From NCBI GenBank assembly GCA_007026445.1, contig VDMD01000005.1:1-64000 (forward strand): a DNA stretch of 64,000 bases. Reading direction: 5' to 3'. The notes beneath the pieces were generated by a model, which saw only the letters and a list, made by a program, of their open reading frames with translations, was not told the DNA's origin and made no database searches. This stretch comes from Schizophyllum amplum. Its lineage: Eukaryota; Basidiomycota; Agaricomycetes; Agaricales; Schizophyllaceae. The translations under genes and the position numbers were made by a program. Within the stretch, counting starts at the first letter, position 1. Every line of letters starts with the position of its first letter. This document shows, in pieces, positions 10,969 to 22,398 of the stretch.

Positions 10969-11571
10969 TGTGATGCGGTCGTGCATCGAGTAAGGTAGCT
11001 CCAGCGAGATACTGTAGGAGAGATGGTGCGGCGACCGGCCAGGGCAGAAGGTAGTGGTCAGGTCGGTCGCAGATAGGGGTACCGGTCAGACAGGAGTGTC
11101 GGACAGGTGCCGCTTCGCCAGAGAAGGCGCTGAGATAATGGGCGGCAGGGCGCCCGGCTAATCGAGGCGCCGTGGCCGGCTAGGCCACCCGCTGCGTAGG
11201 CGCCGTACGCCCGTAGCAGCGGAGGCCTGGGGTCAGGGCGGGTCGCGACGCGGAGGCGCTGTCGGCGACCCGAGTAAGTATAGCGGTAGCCCGTCGTGGG
11301 TAAGCGCGTAGGCGCTACGCACGGCGGGCTACGCGAAGGCGTGAGAGGAGCCCTCGTCTGAGGCAGCGCAGGGGCGCCACACCGACGAGGGCTACGAGTA
11401 GACGATTCGGGACATATGAAGGCGTAAGTCAAGATGATATTGGTCACGGACGCGTGACGCGTAACAAGAGGGCGGCCCGGAGCTTCGGGCCGCTACAAGA
11501 TAATGAGTATCGCGTAAGTAAGTCACTGTAATGCTAAGTCCTGCGAGCGTGTCTCTACCACCCATACCACA
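10969..11571 (-). repeat. LTR-2 3' LTR (603 bp)
   Basis: Plus-strand ends are TGTGATGCGG and CCATACCACA. Adjacent on the inner side is the purine tract GTGGGGGGCCT (minus strand, 11572-11582), much like the AGTGGGGGGCTT before the 3' LTR of LTR-1. Confidence 0.95.
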
Positions 11572-11595
11572 AGGCCCCCCACACGCGAGCCGGGC

Positions 11596-14500
11596 TCAAG
11601 CGTGAAGTGCACTGCCTGCGCCCCCCGCTCCTCCAGCCCCTGGCGGTCCACCTGGTGGGAAGTAGGGATCGAAGTCCCCATCGCGCGCGCGGCCCTTCTT
11701 GATCCGGTTCCGAACGCGTTTACCGCCGCGGCGGCGGCGACGAGGGACCGGCGACGCAGCCCCATCGCTGTCGTCCTCGTCGTCGGAGACATCCGGGCTG
11801 GGTGGGTGGGGCGAACCTTGCGCGTCGGAGAGCCTGTCGATCAACGCTGGCGCCCCGGGTCCGTCGGTCAGACGCGAAGCCAGCGAGGCGGGGCCGATCC
11901 GTGCGAGAAGCGAAGGCGCTGTGCCGCCCGTGTTCGCGGTCGCTGTGGATGGTGTAGATGGCCCTGCCCCCGGAGTCTGCGGCAATAGTGGTACCGGCGC
12001 GCCGGGCGCGATCATAGGCACCGTCAGCGCCACTTGAGCCAGTTGCGTGTGGTCGGCAGCGGGCCAGGATGCGAGCATCCGACAGAAGACGCCGTAGTGG
12101 AAGTCGTGTGGCATACCGGCCAGCGGCCAGGCAGGCAACATGACCGGCGGGGGCGCGGGGACACCCGTGAGGGCCGACGCGGGGACGCTAGCGGGGGCGG
12201 AGCTGGCTGAAGTCGTCGAAGGTACTTCAGAGACTGTTGTTGGCGTAGGCACACTGAAGGACGACGACGCGTGCGACGGGCTCCGTGATTCTGACCGTCT
12301 CCGTGAGCGCGCTGGCGAAGAAGCTCCCCGACCGGTAGAGCTGCCGCCGCCCCACTGCGAAGAGGGCGTCATCCACCCGGGCGTGACGGACCGAGGCCTC
12401 CGGGACGCTGGCGATCGAGACGCGCTCAGCGTGCGCGATGACGGGCCCGCGACTGGAGACCGAGCTCGACGCGGCGGTGATCGGCTGCGCTCACGAGAGC
12501 GGGCATGGATGGACGACGCGTACCGCCTTGGACTTGGCGAGCGCGGGCGGTAGGAGTCCCGCGATCTTCTGCGTGGGCGTAAACGAGGCGAAGGAGACCG
12601 ACGACGGGGCGAACGCGAGCGTCTTCGAGGAGAGGGAGACCGCCGGCGTGGTGAGGCCGACCGGCGACGGGGGGAAGGGGATCGACGCCTAAGCGAAGGA
12701 GTTCGGCGTCTAGGTGATGGGGAGCGCCGCTTGGGTGACGGAGACCTGCGCCTGATGGGCGGCGACCGCGGCCTCAGCGCCGGCGAGTACGTTGGTCCTA
12801 GGTTACGGCGCGGGCGTCGCGGGTATCGCTCTTCCCAATACGACCGCGGCAGGGGTGGGCGCTGCCAATGCTCGCCGGGCACTCCCGTCGCCGCTAAAGC
12901 CGTATATGACGCCGCCGTGATGGAACTGGCGCGGATGGGCCTGCTTCCGAGGCCGCGTCGCTGCAGGAAGCTGGCTAAGGAGTCGGCCAGTTGCTGGTCG
13001 GGGACGATGATCCCGTACGCCGAATTGGGCCCGTCCATGGAATGTATGACAGCGTCAACCTCGACGTTCCGCAAGTGAGCGGCTTGTTCGAAGTGTCGCA
13101 GGAAATCCACGAACGACATGCGCCCCGTGAAGGTCGCTCGTACATAGTACGCAGAGCGCCCGCGGTCCTGGGGCGCCAGACGCGAGGGGCGAACGCGCGG
13201 TTCATGACTATGGCGCTCGGGAGGGAACGTCGCCTGCCAAGCCGTGAAGCGTCGCGTGATTTCCTCCAGGTACGCGGCTGTGCTTCTCGCCGAAGGGCTA
13301 TCGACCTCCATGTCGTCGCCGACGGTGGTCTCGCGAGGGGCATCCACAGGTGTGGGGGAGCGCATGCGTATGTCCGTAGCAGTAGGCTGGGCAGATTGGA
13401 CTGTGGCTGAGGCGCTCGTAGTCGCCGGATCAGCCACCGAAGGAACCCCACTCGCCGGCGTTGGCGCTGAGGGTGCTGCCGGGGTTGTGGAGCCTGCAGC
13501 CGCCGGAGCGATGGAGACGGGAGGGTGCACGGTCACTGGCGCGTTTGGTAGGCCCGCCCAGTCGTCCTCATCGTAGTCCACCTCTTCGTAGGGATCGGAG
13601 CGACGCGCCATCGCATCCGTCGGTATAGCCGGCGCAGGGGCGAGCGGGCGGATCTGGACTTGACCTGCGTTGCTCTGCCCCGGATTGGCGTCGAAGTAAC
13701 CCCAGCGCCCGCATGGTATGTGCTGGAAGTCCCTTTCATCATCGCTCATGACGTGCTGGGTATAGTAGTGTGGCCAGCGCGGAATGGGTAGACCGAACTT
13801 CTCCGCCTCCACGACGCCATGAAAAGTTGGTAAGGGCCGCTCTATCACGTACAAGCGACCGTTCTCCTCGTCGTACAGGCAGACGTGTTTTGGGATCTCC
13901 TTCTTGGCCTTCTTCTCGTTCATCCTCAGGAAGCAGTTGTCGCCGTTCCAGTTTGTCATCTGGCAGAAGCAGTCGCGGCTGCGGCTGGTCTTCGCGTTGG
14001 GGATAATCGGAGCGTGTACCCAGCCGTGAGGGAATCCCGGGACGTCGTAGACGTGGTGGTCCATGACAGGGTTCTCTCTCCATCCCAAGTTGCGCGCCGA
14101 ACTCCAGAAGGAGCCGCCGATGGTGAAGGGTCGAGGGTAGAGGCGAGCGGGGACGTGCTGCGCTCTGCGTACCGTGGCGCAATCCGCCCAAAGTGGAGGG
14201 ATGGCGCGGGGCGGCAGCGCTCGGACGAAGTCGTGGAACGCCGCCGTAGTATCGTCCTGCCGTGGTCCCGGGCTGACGATATAGACTGGCACGCGTCCAC
14301 GGATGAATAGCCATAGACCCTCGTGCTCGGGCGCTGTGTTGATCCAAACGCCCAAGTACTTCATGCTGGCGTCCAGAGGTCCGTACCGGCGTAACTCGTC
14401 TACCGACAGCCGCCCGTGATCCTGGTGGATCAGGCGCGCCATCTCGAGCCAAGCCAATTTCGCGCGGATTTGACGCTGCACGTGCGTGACGCGATCGATG

Positions 14501-15327
14501 TGAAGTGCGGGGGCCCGTAAGAGGAGTAGCCCTTGGATGGTATCGTACGCGGGCGCTTGCGGGCAGCAGCGGGCGAGTTCGGGCCATTCCTCGACGTGGG
14601 GAAGGAGCTCCCGCATCTCCTTGTCCAGCACCCCGTTCATGGCCTGTAAGGCGTTGACGAACGACTCGGTGGCGCCGTAGTCGCCTGTAGCACCGGCGCT
14701 CGTCAAGTCTCTGGCGCATAAGGGATTGCGGTACGCGACGTGATCAACGAGATCCGTGCAAGGTCGTAGGAGGAAGGCGAGGTAGGGTAGGTCGCGACGG
14801 AAGTACTGCGCATGTTCACAGGGGTCGCCAGGACCCAAGTGACCGTCGGAATAGCGTAGGGAAGCGTCCTCCACCGGTGCGAACGGGTCGCCAGGAACGG
14901 CGCTCAGGTCGGCAGCGGGAGGATCGGGATGAAGTAGTCCTGGAAAGAAAGGAATGGATGTAGTAGGCGAAGATGGAGTAGGAATAATGTTGGAAGACCA
15001 TAGGTGCGTGTTGGTTTCGGTGAAAGTAGTGCCGTGCGCGACCACGCAGGGCTGAGTGCGGCGCGTGCGGCGATAGTTGTAAGGGAGGATCCACGTCATG
15101 GTCATGTCGGCCGTGGGGGCCAGGTCGTAGTTGGCAGACGACAGTAGGCGAGGACGGTCAAAGACCGGGAGCGGCGGAAGCGCTAGAGACGCCCGTGCCG
15201 CTTCACCGGTCTGTGCTTCGCTGCCGCCTGACGAGCTAGACGCAGGCGCTGGTACGCCAGAAGCGCTAGTAGTCGAAGGACGGGCGGCAGACGAAGAGTC
15301 GTCCATGATGGGGGAAGGAAGGAACAA
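11596..15327 (-). CDS. LTR-2 ORF3: large protein of unknown function (1243 aa)
   Basis: An intact frame after pol, ending about 25 bp before the 3' LTR. Start at 15327 or the nearby Met at 15306. The N-terminal 450 residues look folded, with many Trp and Tyr, and include GLWLFIRGRVPVYIVSPG near 345-360. Residues about 600-700 are Pro/Ser/Thr-rich. A compact segment follows (about 720-830: SAYYVRATFTGRMSFVDFL, AYGIIVPDQQL). Then comes a long arginine/serine repeat (RRRSPSPRR type, about 870-980) like the RS domains of splicing factors. The C-terminus is acidic then basic (RRRRRGGKRVRNRIKK). There is no signal peptide or membrane segment, so an envelope is unlikely. A role in nuclear import or RNA binding is a guess from the RS tract. 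ORF3 of LTR-1 is a distant counterpart. Confidence 0.85.
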   Translation of the reverse strand: MFLPSPIMDDSSSAARPSTTSASGVPAPASSSSGGSEAQTGEAARASLALPPLPVFDRPRLLSSANYDLAPTADMTMTWILPYNYRRTRRTQPCVVAHGTTFTETNTHLWSSNIIPTPSSPTTSIPFFPGLLHPDPPAADLSAVPGDPFAPVEDASLRYSDGHLGPGDPCEHAQYFRRDLPYLAFLLRPCTDLVDHVAYRNPLCARDLTSAGATGDYGATESFVNALQAMNGVLDKEMRELLPHVEEWPELARCCPQAPAYDTIQGLLLLRAPALHIDRVTHVQRQIRAKLAWLEMARLIHQDHGRLSVDELRRYGPLDASMKYLGVWINTAPEHEGLWLFIRGRVPVYIVSPGPRQDDTTAAFHDFVRALPPRAIPPLWADCATVRRAQHVPARLYPRPFTIGGSFWSSARNLGWRENPVMDHHVYDVPGFPHGWVHAPIIPNAKTSRSRDCFCQMTNWNGDNCFLRMNEKKAKKEIPKHVCLYDEENGRLYVIERPLPTFHGVVEAEKFGLPIPRWPHYYTQHVMSDDERDFQHIPCGRWGYFDANPGQSNAGQVQIRPLAPAPAIPTDAMARRSDPYEEVDYDEDDWAGLPNAPVTVHPPVSIAPAAAGSTTPAAPSAPTPASGVPSVADPATTSASATVQSAQPTATDIRMRSPTPVDAPRETTVGDDMEVDSPSARSTAAYLEEITRRFTAWQATFPPERHSHEPRVRPSRLAPQDRGRSAYYVRATFTGRMSFVDFLRHFEQAAHLRNVEVDAVIHSMDGPNSAYGIIVPDQQLADSLASFLQRRGLGSRPIRASSITAASYTALAATGVPGEHWQRPPLPRSYWEERYPRRPRRNLGPTYSPALRPRSPPIRRRSPSPKRRSPSPRRRTPSLRRRSPSPRRRSASPRRRSPSPRRRSRSPRRRSPSPRLRPRRRSRDSYRPRSPSPRRYASSIHARSRERSRSPPRRARSPVAGPSSRTLSASRSPASRRPRSVTPGWMTPSSQWGGGSSTGRGASSPARSRRRSESRSPSHASSSFSVPTPTTVSEVPSTTSASSAPASVPASALTGVPAPPPVMLPAWPLAGMPHDFHYGVFCRMLASWPAADHTQLAQVALTVPMIAPGAPVPLLPQTPGAGPSTPSTATANTGGTAPSLLARIGPASLASRLTDGPGAPALIDRLSDAQGSPHPPSPDVSDDEDDSDGAASPVPRRRRRGGKRVRNRIKKGRARDGDFDPYFPPGGPPGAGGAGGAGSALHA

Positions 15328-15411
15328 TTTGATCGATTGAAGTTTTCATGGCTTATTAACGGCGAACTTTTGATAAGCTATCGGGCACGTGTTCGGGGAC
15401 CTATCACTACG

Positions 15412-15529
15412 TCATAGCTTCGGTTCCTGCCCCTGACGAGTCTGGCGAATCCTAAGTCCTCGGCCGAACGCCTTTAGGGGCGCTGTCCTTGAGGCGCCAA
15501 TACTCCTTCCGCAACAAGGGGAGTTCCGA
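15412..15529 (-). CDS. LTR-2 pol, C-terminal tail beyond E-A
   Basis: This piece continues the polyprotein after the E-A insertion. With the TSD TCGGAAC (minus strand) counted once, the frame passes from the chromodomain (TENALRN) into about 37 more codons and stops at 15412-15414. The tail itself is not conserved with LTR-1. A neighbouring frame (LLRKEYWRLK) resembles the LTR-1 tail better, so a one-base change here is possible. Confidence 0.6.
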
Positions 15530-15537
15530 CACCTTAT

Positions 15538-16120
15538 GCTGTACCCCTATTGTAATACATCCCGGCCACTATCGGGGGGCTTATTGCAACACTTACGGTA
15601 AGGTCATCGGGCCCGGCAAACTCCGGTCTGCCAGCGAGCGCGGGTGTTCAGGGCCTTCCGGATTAGGATACGGCTCGCGGAGGGCTGCCGGGCGAGCACC
15701 CACGTGCATCCCGTTTGGGCAGGAGCACGCGGGTCGCCCGCCGCGCGCTCCGAGCGCCTTCGCGCGCGTTGGGCGGGATTGATGGCGCGTCCCGATTGGG
15801 AAGGGCGGGTGATCGGCGGGCTCGAGAGCGCCGCGCGCGCACGCCGCCGCTGCCGCTGTCGCTCCTGGGCGCTCGTAGGCGGAAGAATTCGATAATATTA
15901 TGAACTATATACAGATAATGTAGGTATGCAGGGGGGGAAAGGGCGCATATACGGAAAAAGCGCTGAAAAGCGCGCACAAAAAATTTTCGCGATCGCGCAA
16001 CGCCCTCGCTGGCTGGGCGAGCACGCGTACGCGTCATTGGGAAGGGGAAGATGGTGAGGGGGGGGGGGGTGTTTGAAACAGCAAGCGAGCTTGCAAGGAG
16101 CTCACTGCGCGGCGCGCGCG
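15538..16120 (+). repeat. E-A left terminal inverted repeat
   Basis: The reverse complement recurs at about 18470-19039. It includes an AT-rich patch (about 15886-15930) and the subterminal word AAAAAATTTTCG near 15980. Confidence 0.9.
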
Positions 16121-17615
16121 GGATGGTGGGGTGGGGGCCGCAATTGCCGATTGCGGTTGGCGCGCGGGCGCGCGGGGGGCTGCGCCATTCGAGAATGGTG
16201 CAGGGGCGTTCAAAATCGGTGTAGGCGGAGACGAGCCCGCGATAGGGCTCGTCGCGCAGCATGGGGGCTGGGGGGTGCGCAGCAGGCGGGTGGCGCGGCT
16301 GTAGCAAATGGTCGACGGGCTGGGTCGCGCGACGGACGCTGCAGGACGTGTCCTAGCGCGCTGCCGTCGACGCCCCGTGCTCCGATGCCGAGTATGGTCA
16401 TCTTGAATAGCAGGGGCGCGGTGGAGGGCGAAGGCGATGTGGCGCGTACGCGCGCCACACGCCTGCTGCTCCACTACGCTGCGTTCGCAGTCGGCGCCGG
16501 CGCCGCGCGCCAGCAGCACGCTCATCCCGCTCCCTTGTAGAGCCCGCTGAGGTGCTCTGACCCCAAGTAAGGTCTGCACCGCGAGGTCCCAGTGCGGTGA
16601 GACCTCAAGCGGTGTTACCCTTGTTGGAGGGCGCCGGGGCGCTCAGCGGGCAATGTGGGGAGAGGGGAGGGAGGGGCGGAGGGCGGGAGCTCATGGCTGC
16701 TCAGCAGCGGTTGGACGCGCCGCGCGTAGCCTATGTCGCGCGGGGCGTGGTTGATCAGTGGTGGAGGAGCGAGCGCGGGCGCCGATCGCTCGCACGACCG
16801 CCGCGACGCGCTCACCGAGCAAATTATCGACATCTGTAACATATATAAGTCAGTAATGAAAGTAGCGCAGGGCGTAGTCACGCACCTGCGGCGCGTCCGT
16901 GCGCAGTCCCCTCCTGCATTGCCATCCGCGTCGTTGGGCTCGTCATGCATCGCACAGCCGGTGATATCTGAATTTCACGTTGATTGAGGTACGCGGGGGT
17001 CGAAGTGAGGGATGGGGAGGGGGAGGGGGCAGCCGCGGGGTCGGGATGGTGGTGGTCAGAGGTCGAGAGGTGGCGATCGCGCACCGGCGGCGAGCCGGGC
17101 CGGGCTGCCGACCCTCGCCGCCGACGCGTTGGGCGACGTCCTCGTCAGTCCGGAGGACTTCCGAGTCCAATTGAAGACCTTTAGTGTGATGGGGGATGTT
17201 GAACTTATAGATCCCTGAAGCGAAAAATGGATTGAACATGAACTCATACAGATATGAAGTGAAAATGTGTGTAGGCTCATGTGTAGATTTCTCTAGTTCA
17301 TAAGGGAGAGGTCAAGGGTTTCTGGGCCACCATCTGAGGCCTCAGATACAGTCAGTAGTGGAGCATATCTAGATAGCTCTTATGAAGTATATACAGACCT
17401 GTTTTATGTCTTTATTCTTTCAGACGAGACAAATGAAGCTGAATTACAAGTGAGGAGAGTGTCCTTTGAGTATCTTAGTGACATTCTGGTATATTCCCAG
17501 CCCATTAGCCTGACATAAACCACATGTACTAATAAACATGATATACCGATGTAGATCTACGCAGTCTGAGGGCGATCGGGGCCCTCGATGCCCGGGAATC
17601 GCGTTATGGCTCGCC

Positions 17616-17643
17616 ACGAACGCGCTCGAAATGAGCGCGTTCG
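17616..17643. repeat. E-A core palindrome
   Basis: Arms GAACGCGCTC and GAGCGCGTTC around a 5-bp loop (GAAAT), followed by GTGACGTGACATAACGCGAT. The same palindrome occurs in E-B (22615-22640) and E-C (33256-33282). Confidence 0.85.
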
Positions 17644-17819
17644 TGACGTGACATAACGCGATCGTCTCCCTTGCCACCGTCATCCGCGACGCACGCCGCG
17701 CTCAATAGCGCTTCGATGGACGCCATTCCTTCGGCGATGGGGCGCGGGGACTCAGGGGAGTCCCTTTCAGGTGCGTCTTTATTGACAGCATCGTTTAAAA
17801 AAGCTAAAAACAACGTAGA

Positions 17820-17862
17820 GCGAGTAGCTGCAGAGCGCCACAAGCGCTCTGCAGCTACTCTT
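17820..17862. repeat. E-A core hairpin 2
   Basis: Arms AGTAGCTGCAGAGCGC and GCGCTCTGCAGCTACT around a short loop. It is the counterpart of E-B 22399-22437 and E-C 33463-33502. Loop and inner stem bases vary while pairing is kept. Confidence 0.85.
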
Positions 17863-18469
17863 GCATTCAAACATCGTTCATAGGAGATGTACGACTACCC
17901 GGGCGTATTACAAGACCCATCCCCCCACCCACGAGCGCAATCGCAAGCGCGCCCGCGCGCACACCGTCGCCCACCCCATACCCGTCATGAAGGCGAGCAT
18001 TAGCTCGCCTTCTGACGCATATCTCGCCATCCGCCTTGTCCTTCGAGGACTGAGGCGGGTAGGGAAAGGTATGGGCCGGCTTGCAGCGTCGGCGGGTCCC
18101 TCTGCAAGCGAGGGCGGGCGTGGCGATCACCTACGTACTTGCCAGTACCCGCGCCACCCACCACGCCGCGCGCCTCAAGTCAATCAGCGGCATGACGAGG
18201 GCAGCGGGCGCATAGCTGCCGGCGCTTCATGCCGCTGCCCCGCCGCCATCGCTGTGCCCGCGCCTCCGCCGCGCTACACCCCACACCCCACACCCCGCTT
18301 GCTGCGCCCTTCCCCATCTCGCACAACGAGCTTTCTCCTGAGCTCGTACACCATCCATTACACGCCACTATGCATCGATCGCCCGCGCTCCCGTCCGCCG
18401 TCCGCCGTCCGCCGCCGCCCCGATCGCCGCCGCGCAAATGCTCCGCCGCGCCATCCGCGCGCGCGCGCC

Positions 18470-19039
18470 GCGCAGTGAGCTCCTTGCAAGCTCGCTTGCT
18501 GTTTCAAACACCCCCCCCCCTCACCATCTTCCCCTTCCCAATGACGCGTACGCGTGCTCGCCCAGCCAGCGAGGGCGTTGCGCGATCGCGAAAATTTTTT
18601 GTGCGCGCTTTTCAGCGCTTTTTCCGTATATGCGCCCTTTCCCCCCCTGCATACCTACATTATCTGTATATAGTTCATAATATTATCGAATTCTTCCGCC
18701 TACGAGCGCCCAGGAGCGACAGCGGCAGCGGCGGCGTGCGCGCGCGGCGCTCTCGAGCCCGCCGATCACCCGCCCTTCCCAATCGGGACGCGCCATCAAT
18801 CCCGCCCAACGCGCGCGAAGGCGCTCGGAGCGCGCGGCGGGCGACCCGCGTGCTCCTGCCCAAACGGGATGCACGTGGGTGCTCGCCCGGCAGCCCTCCG
18901 CGAGCCGTATCCTAATCCGGAAGGCCCTGAACACCCGCGCTCGCTGGCAGACCGGAGTTTGCCGGGCCCGATGACCTTACCGTAAGTGTTGCAATAAGCC
19001 CCCGATAGTGGCCGGGATGTATTACAATAGGGGTACGAC
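18470..19039 (-). repeat. E-A right terminal inverted repeat
   Basis: Reverse complement of the left repeat. The LTR-2 pol frame reads into it by chance to about 18796, giving a false fusion tail. Confidence 0.9.
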
Positions 19040-19047
19040 ATCAGCTG

Positions 19048-21382
19048 GTTCCGAAGGGCGTTCTCCGTGACCCAGAGATCGTCCTCGGGGCCGTAGTGCT
19101 TCCATCGTACGAGGTATTGTAGGCGATTACCGTCCTTCTTGTTCGTGTAACGGTGCCCTAGAATGGCTTCGACCTCGTACTCCTCTTGTTCAGGCAGCAT
19201 GTCGCGAGTGTCGGGCAGTGTCGTGCGGATTCCGAAACGCTCGGGAGAGGGGTGGTATTTCTTGAGATGAGCTAGGTTGAAGACGGTATGCATAGGGTAG
19301 TTCGCCGGGAGCCGTAGACGGTAGACGAGGGGGTTGATACGTTCGGTTACCTCGAAAGGTCCCAAAGACCGTTGCACGAGCTTGGCGCCGTTACCTTCCG
19401 ACTCAACGAGATCCAACGAATGAGGGTTCACCAAGGCCCAGTCGCCTACGTTGAACACGGTAGGAGGCTTCCGGCCCTTGTTGTAAGCGCGCGCTTGCCG
19501 TTCTTGCGCAAGAACCACCGACTCGCGCGCGACCGCTCGGTACAGCTCCAGCTCGTCTATGAATTGTTCTGCCAGACGGCTCGGCAGCTGTGGGCGAATT
19601 ACTTCCTTCGTCGAAGCCTTGAATAGCCCGCCGAAGCAGCTCGGACTGTATCCATAGAGCAGGAAATTCGGAGTGTATCGAGTGGACGCGTGCACGCTAG
19701 AATTGTACGAAGCCGCCAGCACGCTAAGCCATTTCGCCCATGATGAACGGTCGGGCGTTGCGTAGGCGCGCAGCATCTGCTCCAGCATCGCGTTCAACAC
19801 TTCAGTCTGCCCATCCGTTTGCGGGTGGTGAGAAGAGGATAGAGCCATCTTGCTGCCATAGAAGGAGACGACCGATTTCCAGAAGTCCGTCGCCCAGCGC
19901 GCATCGCGATCCGTGATAATGCGCTCGGGTAGGCCGTAGACGTGTACAACCCGTTCTACGAAGATCTTCGCGAACTCCTCCCTCTTCAGCTCATTGTACG
20001 TAGGAATGAAGAGGGCGAACTTGGACATCTTGTCGACAATTACCATAATGGCCGTGTATTTCTCCTCACCCGAGGGCGGAAGGCCGGTAATGAGATCCAA
20101 GGACACAGTCTCGAACGGACGACGCGGCACATGCGCGGGGCGTAGGCCACCGGGCTTGCCTGAGCGATCGTACTTGATTTTCTGACATACGTCGCAGGTG
20201 AGCGCGAACTGGTCGGCGTCCTTCATCATTGATGGCCAGAAAAAGATGTCGCGTAAGCGCGAAGCAAATCGTGTGGATCCTGCGTGGGCGCTCTCGAACG
20301 GGGAGTCGTGTATGAGCGTCAACACATAGTTAACTTCGCTGCGGGGCACGCACAAGCGGTACTGCCAGTCCGCGTTGATGAAGTATAACAATCCGTTGGG
20401 TCCCTTCTGGAATCGAGAGGCCGTTAACAACGTTTGTGAGGAAGTCTCCGATTCTACGACGTGCTTGTTGAAGAAGGTATCCAGCTGGTACCCTGCTACG
20501 AATCGATCGATGAGCTCTGGCGCTAGCTGCACTAGTAAGTGCGCGTTGGGTTCCTCAACGGGTTGGAAGTCCGGTACTCCTGGGGGATACGTCCAATGGT
20601 CTCCTTCCGGAAAGGGTAGTCCATCTTCGCTTTGCGCAGGGGCCTCCTCTTCTTCGTCGCCAGTGTCAGAGCTCGCGGACGAGGATGACGGCGCTGAAGC
20701 AAAGGGTAGCTCGGCAGCTTCCTCCTGTTGCCGTTGCCGGCGTGTCTGGATTGCGTAGGCCGCGAAGGGGGAATGGCCGTTGGACGTCTCTAGTAGCTCC
20801 TCCCAGAACAGGGCACCCACTAGGCGGTCTTCCGGTCCCAACGAGGCTCCAAAGGCAGCGTGCCGAGCAGGTTTGTCCTTGTCTGAGTCCTCCGCCACCT
20901 GTCGCCATTCTTGCTTTTCCTCGTCCACTGGTATATGAGCGGCGGTGTCGCGAGTCGGCGAGCTGTGCTGCGGGACCCGTGGTAAACGCGACAGCGGATC
21001 CACATTAGAGTGCACTCGTCCAGGGCGATGTATAATGCGAAGGTTCGGATACGCTGCGAACACCGCCCCCCACGCCGCCAGCCGCCGATTCGCGTTCTCG
21101 TAAACGCGCACCCACTGCAGTGCGGCGTGGTCCGTGATCAACAGGATGCTCTCGCCCTCGATGATAGGCTGGAATTTGACCAGGGCTTCCTTGGCGCCCA
21201 AAGCTTCCCGCTCCGTCGCGCTGTAGTTGCGCTCCGCCGGTTGTAGCGTCCGACTCCAGTACGCCAGGACGCGCTCCACATGTACGATGGAGTCGTCCAA
21301 GGTATCAGCCCAAACATCCGGCGCCTTTTGCTCGCCTGAATCTTTGTACGTGGTGTACATGGACGGAATAGGCTGGTTCTTA
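19048..21382 (-). CDS. LTR-2 pol, middle part: RNase H, integrase, chromodomain
   Basis: On the minus strand this segment continues the polyprotein after E-B. The RNase H end (YWSRTLQPAERNYSATEREA, ILLITDHAALQWVR, IIHRPGRVHSNVDPLSRLPR) is followed by an acidic linker. The integrase has the zinc-binding HDSPFESAH...CDVC and the catalytic core with Asp, Asp, Glu in SLDLITGLP, IITDRDARW and HHPQTDGQTEVLN. A chromodomain (EYEVEAILGHRY, YLVRWKHYGPEDDLW) lies at the end, which marks a chromovirus. The segment is uninterrupted. With the TSD GTTCTTA counted once, the frame from 24519 onward joins without a shift. Confidence 0.93.
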
Positions 21383-21710
21383 CACCTGTGGCGGTAGGCT
21401 CTTTGCAAAGACCTTGGACAGTTGTCCATCACGTAGTTGAAAAGTCCTCGGATCACTTACCTACACAGCCACAGCCCCCCGGCGGCCCTCCGGCAGGGGC
21501 TCCGGGCTCGGGGGACATCCCGAGCGCACCGCCCGTTTAGGCAGGGGCCCGCGGGCTGCTCGCCTGGCGTGCCCGGCTCGCTCCCGCGCTCGCCGCACGC
21601 CGCACGCGGCCTCGACCGCCTTCCCGTTTGGGCACGGCGGTCGATCGGCGTGCTCGGGGCGTCGCGCGCGTTCGCGCGCTGCCGCTGTCGCCGCCGCCGC
21701 CGCCGGTCGT
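21383..21710 (+). repeat. E-B left terminal inverted repeat
   Basis: Reverse complement at about 24190-24518. It ends near a run of CGC triplets. Confidence 0.9.
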
Positions 21711-22398
21711 CACTCATAGGGTATTGTGCATAGAATAAAAATTGTTTATTTCGAATATATAGAGTCAAAGAAGCGCGTGAACACGCTGCGAAAAATTTTC
21801 GCCGGGCATCGCGCGCTTGAGTTGTAGGGGACGCCACCGCGTGTGAGGGTAGATGGAGGGTTGTGGGACGTGGGGGGGAGGTGACAGAAGACGCTCTCGT
21901 GGGGGAGCTCATTGTGATGGAAGGGCTGCGCATGCGGGCGCGGCGCGAGAGGCGAGCGCGGCGGCACGGTGCGGGGGTTTGGCGCGGTGTGGTGTTGAGC
22001 GAGGCGAGGGGCACGCAGCGCGGTGAGCGGCGGCAGTGAGATCCTGTGCTGACGGGTGTGCATTGGGCGACGGAAGCGCAGGGAGGGTGAAGAGAGGTGG
22101 GGAGATGGGTGGAGGCTGGGTGCCCGATCGTGTTGCGTGCCCTCGCTTGTAGAGGGCCCCGGCGTATTTGCGGGCATCGAGTGGCCCCCCCTCCCCCCCC
22201 CACCCGCACAGATACTGTTGAAGCACAGCGCATGCGGCCGGGGACACGTCAGCAGGCGTGCTAACGCCCGCCTGCAGGACGAGGGAGGGGCAAGTATGCG
22301 CGGGTGCGCGGGAGCGCGGGAGCGCGAGCGGCGCGCACATGTTTTCGGGGTGTTCGTGTGTATCTGTCCCCTCGCGCGGGGACAGCGCAGACGCGGGA

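Larger units (their letters stand above)
15530..19047. mobile_element. E-A: 3518-bp long-TIR element, TSD GTTCCGA
   Basis: Inserted in LTR-2 pol, with TSD GTTCCGA at 15523-15529 and 19048-19054. Left end CACCTTATGCTGTA, right end (plus strand) TACGACATCAGCTG. Near-perfect inverted repeats follow (about 15538-16120 and 18470-19040, roughly 580 bp), differing mainly in a G/C homopolymer (12 against 10). The shared core lies at about 17050-17870. No reading frame resembles a transposase. Frames inside are chance products of GC-rich repeats. Confidence 0.92.

Noticed and set aside
11596..15327. ORF3 as a retroviral envelope gene
   Set aside because: No signal peptide, membrane helix or cleavage site visible. 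The RS tract argues for a nuclear or RNA role.
15538..15545. TA as target site of a mariner element at the E-A, E-B and E-C ends
   Set aside because: The match between copies continues 12 bp outside the TA, and true 7-bp duplications lie beyond that.
16073..18478. Several frames of 150-228 codons inside E-A
   Set aside because: GC-rich chance frames, some mirrored in both arms of the inverted repeat. No transposase motif.
18796..19047. Extension of the LTR-2 pol frame past the chromodomain
   Set aside because: It runs by chance into the E-A inverted repeat. The true continuation is beyond E-A at 15522.
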